This document shows positions 1 to 26,100 of a stretch of DNA of 64,000 nucleotides, piece by piece. Source of the stretch: Patagioenas fasciata (Eukaryota > Chordata > Aves > Columbiformes > Columbidae); contig NC_092541.1 in the NCBI RefSeq assembly GCF_037038585.1, positions 4,089,445 to 4,153,444 on the forward strand. Direction: 5' to 3'. The notes beneath the pieces were generated by a model, which saw only the letters and a program-made list of their open reading frames with translations, did not search any database and was not told the DNA's origin. The translations under genes and the position numbers were made by a program. Position 1 is the first letter of the stretch, and the number at the start of each line of letters is the position of its first letter.

Positions 1-130
1 AATAGAAATCAGGTAGATATCAGATAGGTAGATACATATCAGATAGATAGATATTGGATAGGTATCTGCTAGATAGATTTCAGGTAGATAGATATCAGCC
101 AGATATCAGATCAGATAGCGATATCAGATA
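1..130. repeat. GATA/TAGA-type microsatellite
   Basis: Imperfect tandem array of AGAT-like words (agatagatagatatc, atcagatagg) at the window edge. It lies in the PLEKHM1 intron before the first visible exon. Nothing coding is seen in 131-970, which is ordinary intron. Confidence 0.8.
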
Positions 131-969
131 GGAACGGTGACCCGAACGACGCCTGGATGGAAAGACAATTCACCCCGTGTGCGAGGGGTTGAGTGCCACT
201 TAGGTGTAAACCGATGTCTCCAAACTGTTAAGGAATCAAACGCTGCTGCCGGCTTAGGGTACAGCCCTTTTTTATTTATTTTTGGGTGTATATGAGGATT
301 CCATGTCCTCCTGGTGACTGCGCTGCCCTGTGGCAGCGGTGGCTTTGCTCTCTCTCCTGACCTGGGGTTTCTTTGCCTCAGTTTCCCCATGTCCCAACCA
401 GGATGAGCATCAGCACTACAAGCTTTGCAGAGGTCTCACCTGGGTAAGAATCGTTATTTCTGGGGGTTTTCTGTGCCACTGCCCACGCAGAGTCCTCCCA
501 CGCTAAATAACAACCCTCACAAGCAGCTCTGAAAACCAGCTCCATCACCAGCTCTTCAATGATGAAAGAGCGGATGAAAATAGCTCTTCCGCACGCTACA
601 GGGGATATTTTTATGCCCTTTGAAGGTTTTTTTGCTTCTGTTTTGAGAGACAGATTAGAAAATAGTTAACAAAGCTCCCACTCTGTTTTTGTAGCATCTG
701 CGGTGCTGGATCCAGGGAGAATTAGGGAGCGTGAGGTTGCTCTTGGGTTTTGGGGCAGAACGCTTGACATAGGAAGCTGAGACTTCTTGAGGAGCTCAAC
801 CTCACCCCATCTTTTTGGTTTTGGGCTGTCACAGCAGTTTTCAATGTGTTTTGGCTGATTTTAAAACGTGAAGCGAGGATTTAGCCACACATTTGTCACC
901 AAGGAGCATCCAGCCCGAGCGTGTCCCCGTGTGTCCAGGGTCCAGGGCGAGTGGTGCCTGGGACATCAG

Positions 970-1165
970 AGAGAAAATCAGAGCATCGTTTTGGTTGGAA
1001 AAGACCTTTGAGATCATCCAGTCCAACCATTAGCCCAACACCACCAAGTCCTCCACTAAACCAGGTCCCCAAGAACCTGGTTGGAAAAGCTCCTCAAGAT
1101 CATCAAGTCCAACCGTTCCCCCACCCCTGGCACTGCCCCATGTCCTGAGAACCCCATCTACACCT
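970..1165 (-). mobile_element. CR1 LINE 3' fragment, reverse orientation
   Basis: Reads as the reverse complement of the avian CR1 tail (ttttggttggaaaagacctt, then gagatcatccagtccaacc). The same opening recurs about 100 bp later (gttggaaaagctcctcaaga), so this is either two abutting or nested short copies or one internally duplicated copy. Heavily 5'-truncated and non-coding, in a PLEKHM1 intron. Confidence 0.8.
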
Positions 1166-1339
1166 CCAGCCAGAGACACGAGATGACCTGAGGTTGTTAC
1201 CCATATATTTAGCTTTGGGGCATTCAGGAGCTCTTTTTTCTCCATGACAAACCACATTTTCCATGGAGAAAAGACATTTCCCAGAGCCATTTTTGACCAA
1301 ACTCCTGGGCTCCCTGCAGCACTTCATGATGGAAAATCT

Positions 1340-2312
1340 GCCCCCGTGAGGCCTGTATTGAGTCCCTCAGGGGTCAGTACTGGGGCCTGTATTATTCAAT
1401 ATATTTATCAGCAACCTGGATGAGGGAATAGAGTGACTGTCAGCAAGTTTGCTGGTGACACCAAGCTGGGAGGAGTGGGTGACACTGGAAGCTGTGCTGC
1501 CATCAGAGACCTGGACAGGCTGGAGAGTTGGGCAGGAAAAATGTAATGAAATAGAACAAGGGCAAGTGTAGAGTCTGGAATGTGGGCAGGAACAACCCCA
1601 GGTTCCACTATAAGTTGGGGAATGAGCTATTAGAGAGCAGTGTAGGGGAAAGGGGCCTGGGGGTCCTGGGGACAGCAGGGTGAGCATGAGCCAGCACTGG
1701 GCCCTTGTGGCCAGGAAGCCAATGGTACCTGGGCTGGGTTAGAAGGGGGTGGTCAGTAGGTCAGAGAGGTTCTCCTGCCCCTCTGCTCTGCCCTGGGGAG
1801 ACCACACCTGGAATATTGTGTCCAGTTGTGGCCCCTCAGCTCCAGAAGGACAGGGAACTGCTGCAGAGAGTCCAGCGCAGGCACCAAGATGCTGAAGGGA
1901 GTGGAGCATCTCCCGTGGGAGGAAAGGCTGAGGGAGCTGGGGCTCTGGAGCTGGAGAAGAGGAGACTGAGGGGGGACTCATTCCTGGGGATCAATATGGA
2001 AAGGGGCAGTGTCAGGAGGATGGAGCCAGGCTCTTCTGGGTGACAACCAGTGACAGGACAAGGGGCAATGGCTGCAAACTGGAACACAAGAGGTTCCACT
2101 TAGAGATGAGAAGCAACTTGTTCCTGGTGAGGGTGTCAGAGCCTGGCCCAGGCTGCCCAGGGAGGTTGTGGAGTCTCCTTCTCTGCAGACATTCAAACCC
2201 GCCTGGACACCTTCCTGTGGAACCTCAGCTGGGTGTTCCTGCTCCATGGGGGGATTGACCTGGATGAGCTTTCCAGGGCCCTTCAATCCCTGACATTCTG
2301 TGATTCTGTGAT
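1340..2312 (+). mobile_element. CR1 LINE, ~970 bp 3' part with reverse-transcriptase remnant
   Basis: Sense-oriented CR1 copy ending in the diagnostic short tail repeat (attctgtgattctgtga, to 2312). The 5' part translates in broken frames to the C-terminal reverse-transcriptase segment of CR1 (words such as LFNIF, FADDTKLGG and ESWAGK are recognisable after degeneration), followed by the 3' UTR. It stops about 60 bp before the splice acceptor of the first visible PLEKHM1 exon. Stop codons interrupt it, so it is a dead copy. Confidence 0.88.
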
Positions 2313-2319
2313 GGACTGA

Positions 2320-15513
<13,194 letters not shown>

Positions 15514-16165
15514 CAGCCAGGGACCGACCTTGACCCTGACACCGACCTTGGCCTCTCGTCTGAGGGGAAGGGGAGGTGCCAAGACCCCCCTGCGCAGGGG
15601 CTGATCTGCGCCTGGCCCCGGTGCAGGGTGCTGGGGGATGTGGCGTGGGTGCTGCTGCCCCTCCGTGGGTGCCCCTGTCCCACCCAGGGACCCTCTGCCC
15701 AGCAAGAGGGGCCTGGAAGGGTCTGTCCCCCACTCACACTAACCCGGTGCCACTGGGGATGCTCCCAGTCGCCCTCCCAGTGGAAACGCAGCGGGTAAAT
15801 CCAGATTTCCAGTCCAGGGCGTGGATAACTGACACTGATTAAAACTCTAGTTTTTTAGGGTGTTTGCTACTGAAAAAAGGTATTTTTTTATGTGGGGGTT
15901 TTGCACAAGGTGGCCTGCTCCGGGGGAGGTGACAGCAGCCGCACGGGGAGGGGACAAAGTGACATTTGTGCCTTTAGGGACCTTGTGTGCCCTGGGGGGA
16001 CCCGAACACCCCCTGTTCGGAGAGTCCACCCATCACCGCGGCCTCCAGGAAGAGAGGGGAGCGATGCGCGGGGCTGCGCCTCCCCGCCTGCTGCTTTTAG
16101 TCCTCAGAAGAAGTTTTATTTTCCTTTTACCCCTTCCCATGCAAAAATAATAATTAAAGTTTATT
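15514..16165 (+). promoter_or_regulatory. PLEKHM1: PLEKHM1 3' UTR with poly(A) signals
   Basis: Follows the stop at 15511-15513. Two hexamers are present: ATTAAA at 15838-15843 and AATAAT/ATTAAA at 16147-16158. The second lies in an A/T-rich patch before GC-rich intergenic DNA and is the likelier final site. Which one is used cannot be told from the sequence. Confidence 0.65.
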
Positions 16166-16539
16166 TAATGACAAGCCAAGGCGTCTTCAGGGTTTGATTC
16201 TCTGCATCAGGCGCTGAATCGCAGGTCCAGCCTGAAGCTGCATTTCCATGGGAGGAGGGTTCAGAACTGGGATACTGCTTGTCCTCCATCCCCCTTGTAC
16301 ATCCTCAGTTCCCCCTGTCCATCCCCTGGGGATTTTTGGGGTGCTTGAGGGACCCTTCCCCATTTTCTCTGCCCCATTTTCCTTCCCATCTGCTCCCCAC
16401 CGCCATCAGCATCTCCCGTTGTTCTTTTCCCCGGCACCAGGAGGGTTTGGGGTGCACTCACCGGCACAGGGACACCAGTGGGACTCTGGGGGCTGGAGGG
16501 GACAAAAGCCAGCACAGTGCGGCTCCCATGGGACCCCCC

Positions 16540-16934
16540 AAACGGGGGTCCCATCCCCCTGCCCACAGAGGCCGTGCCGGATCCGGCAGCAGCGCAAATC
16601 CCGGCTCAGCCGTGGGGCTGGGCCCTTCCTGCAGCAGGAACCTCCCAAGGAGCCGTTTCCTCGCCCGGGCGGCAGCAGGTCCCCTCTGTCCCCTCTGTCC
16701 CCTCCGCCATCCTCCTGTCCCTTCCCTCCCACCCGGAGGGGAGGAAACCAGCTGGGTCCCCCCCGTCCCCCTCCTGCAGCCGGGGGCCGGGCACCCTAAG
16801 CTCCGCAGAGCCCGGCCCCGTCTTTGGTGGAGGCGTCGGCAGGAAACCGGGGCGAGTCGGGACCAGCCCGGCGCGGGCACGAGCCAGAGCCGCGCACACC
16901 CACCGCCCCCGCTGCACCCCAGCGCCGGCCGGAG
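16540..16934 (+). promoter_or_regulatory. ARHGAP27: ARHGAP27 CpG promoter and presumed non-coding first exon
   Basis: CpG-rich stretch between the PLEKHM1 3' end and the ARHGAP27 start codon. A good splice donor (ggag|gtgaga) follows position 16934, and an acceptor (tgtcccgcag) ends at 17167, 20 bp before the ATG at 17188. This fits a 5' UTR exon spliced to the coding exon. The transcription start was not located. Positions 16166-16540 hold unremarkable GC-rich intergenic sequence. Confidence 0.55.
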
Positions 16935-17187
16935 GTGAGATCTGGGGGCTCCGTGCCTTTGGGGACTCTGGGACTTGGGGCTCGGTGGCCTTGGTGGCTT
17001 GGGGACAGTGGGCGAGGATGGTGATGGTGACCCCGGGGGCAGTTTGGCTTGTTTGTGGAGCTGCCGCACAGGGTTGGGAATCGACGGGGACCCCTCGACT
17101 TGTGTCTCTCGGTGTCCCCGAGGGGTCGGGAGCTGCCATCACCCCCTCCCCACCCTGTGTCCCGCAGGCAGAGAGGCCGGCGCGGCC

Positions 17188-20100
17188 ATGGAGGCGGCGG
17201 AGGAGGCGTTGGTGCTGGTGGAGTACGGCTTCGAGTACCGGGCCAAGGACGGGACCTTGGTGTCCATCAAACCCAACGAGCGCTACGTCCTGCTCAAGAG
17301 AACCAACCACCACTGGTGGCACGTCAAGAGGAGCGGGGACACCCGGCCCTTCTACATCCCTGCCCAGTACGTGAAGGAGCTGCCCCCCATGGCCACCCCG
17401 GCCCCACTCGAGCCCCCGCCGTCGGGACACGCCGGGACGGATCCGGCCACGCTCGTCCCGCAGCAGCCGCCGGCCTACGAGTATCGGTTCATCGGCACCG
17501 CCGAGACGGAGGAGACGGCCGGGGGGTGCGCAGTGCCGCAGGGGGACTCGGTGACCCGGAGGGACGTGGCACCCAGGAGAGACTCAGTGTCCCCAAGGGA
17601 CCTGGCACCCCAGAGGGACTCAGTACCCAGGAGGGACTTGGCACCCAGAAGAGACTCAGTGTCCCCAAGAGACCCGGCACCCCGGAGGGACTCGGTGTCC
17701 CCGAGGGACTCGGCACCCCGGAGGGACTCCACGCCGGTCCTCAGCTCTTTTCGCGTCCCCCCACGGCTGCCCCCCCACCCCGCCGAGCCCGTGCGCCCCT
17801 CGCACTCCCTGGATGACCTGGCACGGGTGACACCGCGCGGTGCCACCGCTATGGGGTCGCGCAGTGACCCCCCCGGACACACTCGCCCGCTTGGCAAGAG
17901 CCGCTCCGAGACCCTGCACGGCCCCGGCAGGGACAGGGACACCAGGAGGTGGCCGGGGTCTGGCCATGCGGCTCAGGTACGGTGACATCCCCGGTGCTGT
18001 CCCCAAAGGCAGCACTGGGGGGGGCGAGGGGGGGGGAGGGGTAAGATGCCTGTGTCCCCTGACTGTTCAGTGTACTATGTCCCCTTCCAGCGTGATGCGG
18101 TGGCACAGGGTGGGGTGGCACCCAGGGGCTCCCCAGCACCACTGCCACCCCCAGGACCCCCATGTCCCCAAACCAAGGGACAATCCCCCCCCAATACAGG
18201 TTTATCAGGGCACCCACCCCAAGAACCTTCCCTGCACTGTGCCTCAGTTTCCCCACCCCCACGGGCACCCCTGGGCACAGGGCTCTGCACCCCCCCTGCT
18301 TTGTCCCCACAACCGCATCCCCCCAGGGTGCAGAGCCCCATTGTCCCCAGGGGGCATTCAGTGCCACCCAGGGGTCTTTGAGGGGGGTCCCGCACCCCGT
18401 CCCGATGCTGTTTCTGGGGCGAAAAGGGCAGAAAGGGGTTAACAGGGCGCGAGCGGCTCCTCCCCGCCGGGGCGGGTGTCACACCTGGGCGCAGCACCCC
18501 GAGCCGGAGGTGGGTGCTGGGGGCACCCCGGCCCCCGCCACCCCAAAGCCGCGCTTCCCCCACACCTGTAAGTAGCGAGGGGCCCTTCCCAGCACCCCCA
18601 CGCTGCACCCCTCTGGTTTCGGGGCACCCAAGGGTGGGGGGTGCCCCCGGCGTGCTCACCAGGTGCAGTGGGACCAGAGGGTCATGGCCCGGGGGGTGTC
18701 CTGTGTCTTTGCTCACACACACACCCCCCAGCACCTATTTTTGGGGTGACCCCAGGCACCTGCAGCACCCTGAGCCCCCATGTCCTCCACTTTGGGGGTT
18801 CAAGGGCAGCTGTGCTGTCCAGGGGGGATTTTGCTGGAGGAAAGGGGGTGTTGGGGGTGGGCAGCTGGGGTTTAAATCCTGTTTTACACCCCATTTTACA
18901 CCCTGGTTTACACCCCATTTTACACCCCATTTTGCACCCCATTTTGCACCCTGTAGCCCCAGCCATGCCGGGTGAACCCCCGTTGACCTTTGCACCCCCA
19001 AGGGCACCGTTCCCCATCCAGGGGGGGACACAGCGATGTCCCCAACCCCAGTGCCGTCCCTCTCCCCAACCCAAACCCAACCAGCACCAAAACCACCCGG
19101 TGTCAGCACTGCCGGGGCCCAAACACCACATGCACCCACCAGGACAGGGTGACCCCGGTGTTGAGGGGACACAGGGGACACGGCCACCCCCCCTGGTTTG
19201 TCCCCACTCCACGGCCATTGGAGTGACATGATGGCGGATGGGCCACCCTAATTGTGGGGGACATTTCCCCATGTGTCCCTGTGCTGGTCCCTGTGCGATT
19301 CCTGCTCGCCCGGCCGTGTCTTTGCCGGTGATGGGTGGTGGGTGACGCGGTGGCAGCCGCCGAGGTGACAACAACCCCAAAAAAAGCCAATTCCGCCCAA
19401 CGGCTGGGCCCGGCGGCGGCTCTTCCGCTCCTGAGCCCGGCAGGAAGCGGCGCTGGGCCCGGCACAGGCGCCATCGGCGTCACCGCAGCCCCTCACGGTC
19501 CCCACTGGCTGTGTCCCCACAGTGTCCCCCACCATGGGGGACAGGGTGTCGGGGGCTCGGCAGCGGTCCCGTAGCCGGGTGTCGCGGCTGCTGCGGTTGG
19601 GGAAGGTAGGCAGCACCCATGGGTGCACCCCGCTGCGGGTGGGGGGTGTTGGGTGTCCCCTTTCCAAGCCACCTCCCGAACTCCCCCGGGTGTCCAGGCT
19701 GTGGAGGTGGCACTGGTGGGTGACACGAGGCCCGTCCCAAAGCGATGAGGGGCACCCAGCTCTCCAAAGGGAGAGAAACTCCTACGGTGCACCCATGGGA
19801 GGGGCTGGGGGTGCTCAGTCCCCTTTTGTCACCCCCTTGTCCCCAAGCCGATGGTGGCCTCTTGCGCTGGGTTTCCAGCCCCACTCGCCACAGCACGGGG
19901 GGGCTCTAAGGAGGAGGGTGATGGGGTGTCCATGGGGACACTCGATCTGCTCTCCCCTCTACTCCAGGGTGTCCCCAAGGACACCCAACCCATTGTCCCC
20001 CCCGCAGGGTGACAGGCAGGGCTGGGTTGGGAAACTTTGTCCCCGCAGCCGTTGGAGGCTGGAGGGCGGATCAAAGGGTGGCAGGAGGGGACACCCCCCT

Positions 20101-23100
20101 GCTGCCACCACCCGTGGGCGCTTGGTCCCAGGGAACACGTCCCCACAGCCCCCAGCAGCCCCATGGATGGGGGGCAGCCAGCTGGCCACACTGGACATGC
20201 TCCGGGTCTTGTTTTGGGGTGTGGTGGTGGGGCTGCAGGTCTCAGGCCTGTTCAGCCACAGGTTTGGGGTGCTGGGGGTGACTGTGGGTGCTGGTGATGC
20301 GGGTGCAGAGGGTCTGGGTGCTGGCAATGTGGGGCAGAGGCTGGGGGTGTTGGTGATGTCCCAGGGATGCTGATGTTGGGGGTGCTGATGTGTGGGTGCA
20401 GACAATGAGGGTGCGAGCGCTGAGGGTGCTGATGCCAAAGGTTGGGGTGCAGATGACGTGGATGCAGGTTCTGGGGTGCTGATGCCGATGTTTGGGGTGC
20501 AGACCATGTGGATGCAGATGATGTGGGTGCAAGTGCTGGGTGCTGGTGGTTGGGTGCAGATGAGGTGGGTGAAGTGCTGGGTGCTGATGCTGATGGTTGG
20601 GGTGCAGATGATGAGGGTGAAATGCTGGGTGCTGATGTTTGGGGTGCAGATGATGAGGGTGAAGTGCTGGGTGCTGATGCTGATGGTTGGGGTGCAGATG
20701 ATGAGGGTGAAATGCTGGGTGCTGATGCTGATGGTTGGGGTGCAGATGATGAGGGTGAAGTGCTGGGTGCTGATGCTGATGGTTGGGGTGCAGATGATGA
20801 GGGTGAAATGCTGGGTGCTGATGTTTGGGGTGCAGATGATGAGGGTGAAGTGCTGGGTGCTGATGCTGATGGTTGGGGTGCAGATGATGAGGGTGAAATG
20901 CTGGGTGCTGATGTTTGGGGTGCAGATGATGAGGGTGAAGTGCTGGGTGCTGATGCTGATGGTTGGGGTGCAGATGATGAGGGTGAAATGCTGGGTGCTG
21001 ATGTTTGGGGTGCAGATGATGAGGGTGAAGTGCTGGGTGCTGATGCTGATGGTTGGGGTGCAGATGATGAGGGTGAAATGCTGGGTGCTGATGTTTGGGG
21101 TGCAGATGATGAGGGTGAAGTGCTGGGTGCTGATGCTGATGGTTGGGGTGCAGATGATGAGGGTGAAATGCTGGGTGCTGATGTTTGGGGTGCAGATGAT
21201 GAGGGTGAAGTGCTGGGTGCTGATGCTGATGGTTGGGGTGCAGATGATGAGGGTGAAATGCTGGGTGCTGATGTTTGGGGTGCAGATGATGAGGGTGAAA
21301 TGCTGGGTGCTGATGTTTGGGGTGCAGATGATGAGGGTGAAATGCTGGGTGCTGATGTTTGGGGTGCAGATGATGAGGGTGAAGTGCTGGGTGCTGATGC
21401 TGATGGTTGGGGTGCAGATGATGAGGGTGAAGTGCTGGGTGCTGATGCCAAAGTCCTGGGTGCAGCTCCTGAGGATGCAGGCGCAGCGGGTGGCATGAGT
21501 ACCAGTGCTGACACTGGAGACCACGACACCCCAATCCCAAAGTGTCTCTCCATGCCCAGACCAGACTCCTATACCCGCTGCCAGCTGGGTGCTCCCTGCC
21601 CCACGGGGTGCTGTGGGTGCCCTTCTCCACCCTCCCGGCCATTGACACCCCATTGCTCTCAGGGGGTGCCTGTGCAGGATGGACACCCCAGGACCACCAT
21701 CCCGAGCACCCACTGCCAACCACAGCACCTGGGTGACCCACCCGTGTCCCCCCAGGCACGTAAGGAGCCGGAGGAGCCGCCTGCCCCCATCTACCTCAAC
21801 ATCCAGGAGCTGCAGGAAGAAGCCGCGGCCGCTGGCTCGGCCCCGGAGGAGCCCAGCAGCTCCGTGTCGGACTGGGAAACGCACACGGACACGGAGAGCG
21901 GACATTTGTTTTATTATAACCCGGTGACGGGTGAGACCACGTGGGACTGTCCCTTTGGGCAGGCAGAAGATGGAGTGAGTCCCGCCGCCTCTCCCGCCTC
22001 CTCGCTCGCCCACAGCCCGGAGTTTCCCGCGTGGGAACAGCACGTGGACGAAGGCAGCGGACAGGCCTTTTTCTATAATTCGGTAACAGGTGAGACGTCG
22101 TGGGACCCCCCCCAGGCGGGAGACGGAGGCAGCCCCCGGGATATGTACCCTGGGGTGACGCGGTACGGTCCCATGGAGCAGAGGGTGAGCACCTGAGAGG
22201 CCTGGGCGTGGGGTGGGGGTGGAGATGGGGATGGAGATGGAGATGGAGATGGAGATGGAGATGATGGAGGTGGCAATGAGGATGGGAATGGAGAAGGAGA
22301 ATGACGATGGAGAATGGAGAAGGAGATTGGAGATGGAGGTGGAGATGGAAATGAAGGAGAAGGAGAAGGAGAAGGAGAAGGAGAAGGAGAAGGAGAAGGA
22401 GAAGGAGAAGGAGAAGGAGAAGGAGAAGGAGAAGGAGAAGGAGAAGGAGAAGGAGAAGGAGAAGGAGAAGGAGGGGAAGGAGAAGGAGGGGAAGGAGGAG
22501 AATGGAGAAGGAGAAGGAGAAGGAGGGGAAGGAGAAGGAGAAGGAGGGGAAGGAGAAGGAGAAGGAGGGGAAGGAGGAGAATGGAGAAGGAGAAGGAGAA
22601 GGAGGAGAAGGAGAAGGAGAAGGAGAAGGAGAAGGAGAAGGAGAAGGAGAAGAAGAAAGAAAATGGGGATGGAAATGATGGAGAGGATGGAGATGGAGAT
22701 ATGGAGATGGAGATATGGAGATGGAGATGATGGAGATGGAGATAAGGGTGGGGATGGAGATAATGGAGGCAGAGATGGAGATGGAGACGGAGACAGAGAT
22801 GGAGATGAGGGTGGGAATGGAGGTGGGGATGGGGGTGGAGGTAGAACTGCTTATGCAGATGGAGACAGCCCCCACCTGGGCTGGCCATGGCTTGGGGATA
22901 CGGATACTCTTGGTGGGGCACAAGATCTTGACCTGGGTCTTCTCTCCAGCCGCCCACTCCAGAAACAGACTATCCCGACCTGTCTCCAGATGAGCTGGAG
23001 GGTTATCCAGAGGAGGACTACTCACCCGTAGGCTCCTATGATCAGGGGGCTGCCGTCTGTCTGTCCCCGAGGCGCCCCGAGGAGCTGAGCTCCCCCCCGG

Positions 23101-26100
23101 GCTGGTATGGACATGGCCAAGTGTTCTACCCGGAGAACTTCACCTCCGACACGGTATGGGGGTGGGATGGGATGGGATGGGATGGGATGGGATGGGATGG
23201 GATGGGATGGGAAGGGAATAGAGGTGGAGATGGGGATATGGATGGGGACAGGGATGGCCCTAGCGATATAGAGATGGGGACAGGGTGAATAATGGGGATG
23301 AGGACAGGGATGGGGATAGGGACAGAGATGGGGACAGAGATTGGGATGGGGACAGAGATAAGTATAGGGACAGAGATAGATGGGGAAAAGGATGGGGACA
23401 AGGATGGAGATGGGGACAGGGACAGGGATGGGGACAGGGACAATGAAAGGGATGGGAACAAAGCTGGCGATGAGTATAGGGACAGGGGTAGCAATGGCGA
23501 CAGAGCTAGGGACAGGGATGGGGACGGAGACAATGATGGGGACAGGAAATGGGACAGGGACAGTGATAGGGATGGGAACAAGGTTGGGGATGAGGATGGG
23601 ACATGGATGGGGACAGGGCCATCTGCCAGGGGACAAGCACCCTTCTGGGACCACCGCAGCTGAGGGTGGGGGCTGGGGGTGTGGTGGGCACCCAGCCCAG
23701 CACCCATGGGACACGGGCACCCCCAGCATCACCCGCTCCCCCCAGGGCCCCCCGAGTGGCCGTCACCAGCGCGCCAGCAGCGGCTCCAGCCAGGACAGCG
23801 GGTCCCTCGCCTGGCACAGCCCCGTGTCACCGGCCCCTCGGGAGGAGAAGGTGAGTGTCCTGGGGGGATGGGCAACCCTAAGAGGAGCAGGGGACAAATG
23901 TCACACACACACACACCCCCTGGCTTTCTCTTCCAGTTGAAAAGCCTTGAAAAAGCCGGGGTGCTCAACCGGACCAAGACGGCAGACAGAGGGAAGCGGC
24001 TCCGGTGAGTGTGTCCCCATGTCCCCTGGGGTTGGAGGGGCCAAGGGCTGGGCTGTCCCCCATGTGACACCCTCTGTGCCCCCCAGGAAGAACTGGAGCT
24101 CCTCCTGGACGGTGCTGGAGGGAGGGATCCTCACCTTCTTCAGGGACTCCAAGCACTCAGCTGCCGGCGCCTTGGTGAGAGCCCAACAGCCTCGGGGGGC
24201 AGCACCCATGGGAGGGGGCCAGCACCCATGGGAGGGGGCCAGAACCTGCGGATGGGGCCAGCACCCATGGAATAGGGTCAAGACCCGTGGGAGAGGGCCA
24301 GAACCTGCAGGATGGGGCCATCACCCATGGGACAGGGCTAACATCCATGGGATGAGGCCAGCATCCATGGCACGAGGCAAGCAGCTGCAGGATGGGGCCA
24401 GCACCCATGGAATAGGGTCAGGAGCCATGGGAGGGGACCAGAAGCTGTGGGCTGGGGCCAGCACCCATGGGACAGGGACAGCACCCATGGGACGGAGCCA
24501 GCACCCATGGGACAGGGCCAGCACCCATGGGAGAGGGCTCACACCCACGAGACGAGACCAGCACCCATAGGATGAGTCCAGCACCCTCAGGACAGACCCA
24601 GCACCCCTGGGAGGGGCCCAGACACCCCCAGCCCCAGACTGGGTCACCTCAAGCCAACTCATGTGCTTACACTTCCCCCTGCACACAAGGACCCCCCCGC
24701 AGGAGCTGGACCAGGGTTGGGTGACCCCCCCGCACACGGAGCTTGTCGGGGAGAGCGGGGAGGAAGCAGCACCCGACACAGCCCCCCCAGCACCCGCCGC
24801 CGGATGCAGAAGCTGCCGTGGGTCTTGCAACACCCTGCGGTGACAGACAGGGGACAGACACACACCCTGGGGGGGACGCACCACTGGCACACGGGTGCAA
24901 GGCTCTTCCTGGGGGGGCCCTTCTGGAAACCCCCTTAATGAGGCCAAAGCCCCCCAGACACAAGGGCCTGAGGGTCATCACCTGTGACAGCCCCCAGGGA
25001 CTGTCCCCTCTCTGGGGATAGGGACAGCCACCCATGTTAATGCTGCCCCCACATGGGGATGTCACCAAGGGGGACCCCAAAGCTGAAGACCCCCAGGGTC
25101 AGTGCTGGGACTGTCCCACAAGGTGGCTGTAGGACCCGGTTGTCCCCAGGCTAGTGGCCACGACACCCACCCCATGCCACCAGCACCACGTCCTGATCCT
25201 GCAGAGAGCCCCCGGTGCCAAGGGAGGGGACAGAGCTGTCCCCCAGGGGACAAATGCCACTCCTAAAGCCTGCAGCCCTTGCTCAGAGCAGGACCCCGGT
25301 GTCCCTGTCCCCTCTGGGTGGGTGCCAGTGGTGTCACCCTCACCCCTTGTTCCCGCAGCGTCACCCCAGCACCCTGAGCACCCCCGAGCACACGGTGGAG
25401 CTGCGTGGGGCCACCCTGGCCTGGGCCACCAGGGACAAGTCCAGCAAGAAGCACGTCCTGGAGGTGAGCCCGGTGACAGTGGAGGGGACAGCGGTGACAG
25501 TGGGGGAGACATGTGTGGTGATGGGTTGGTGGCACCACCAGCACCCTCCCAGTTCATCCCACCAGTGGTGGAGGGGACGTGCTGGGCTTGGTGGCAGTGG
25601 GGATGGTGTCACCAGTCTGGGAACAAAGGGCCACGCTGCTGGAGATTGTCCCTTTCCTATGGGCAGGGACATGTCCCCAATGGATGTCCCCACTCCTGGA
25701 GGGGATTTTCCTCTTGAGCTTCGCACAGGGAGGAGGTTTCCAGCTACCTCAGCAAATAGTTGGGGTCATCGGTGTGATGAGTTGGGTGCCGTTCTCAGCC
25801 ATAACCCGGCCCCCAAAACTGGAGGTAGTGACCAAATGAGCCAAGTGACCACAGCCCTGCCTGTCCCTGCCTGTCCCTGCCTGACGCTGCCACTGTCCCC
25901 ACAGCTGCGGACGCGGGACGGCTCCGAGTTCCTCCTGCAGCACGACACGGAACAGATCATCACCGCCTGGCACAAGGCCATCGCCGACAGCATTGGCAGG
26001 ATGGTGAGCACCTGCCACCCCCTGTGTCACCCTGGGGACGGTCACAGGGGTCTCACGCTGTCCCTTCCCCAGGGCACCGATGTCCTCGGCAAGGAGGACG

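Noticed and set aside
19959-22196. Open frames of 694, 562, 505, 433 and 368 codons on both strands
   Set aside because: They arise from the 48/42-bp minisatellite, whose unit lengths are multiples of three. The predicted peptides are pure repeats and only the distal part of one frame overlaps a real WW exon.
21796-23025. Minus-strand 409-codon frame rich in Ser, Pro and Leu
   Set aside because: It is the complement of the GGAGAA satellite and of ARHGAP27 exons; no start context or domain.
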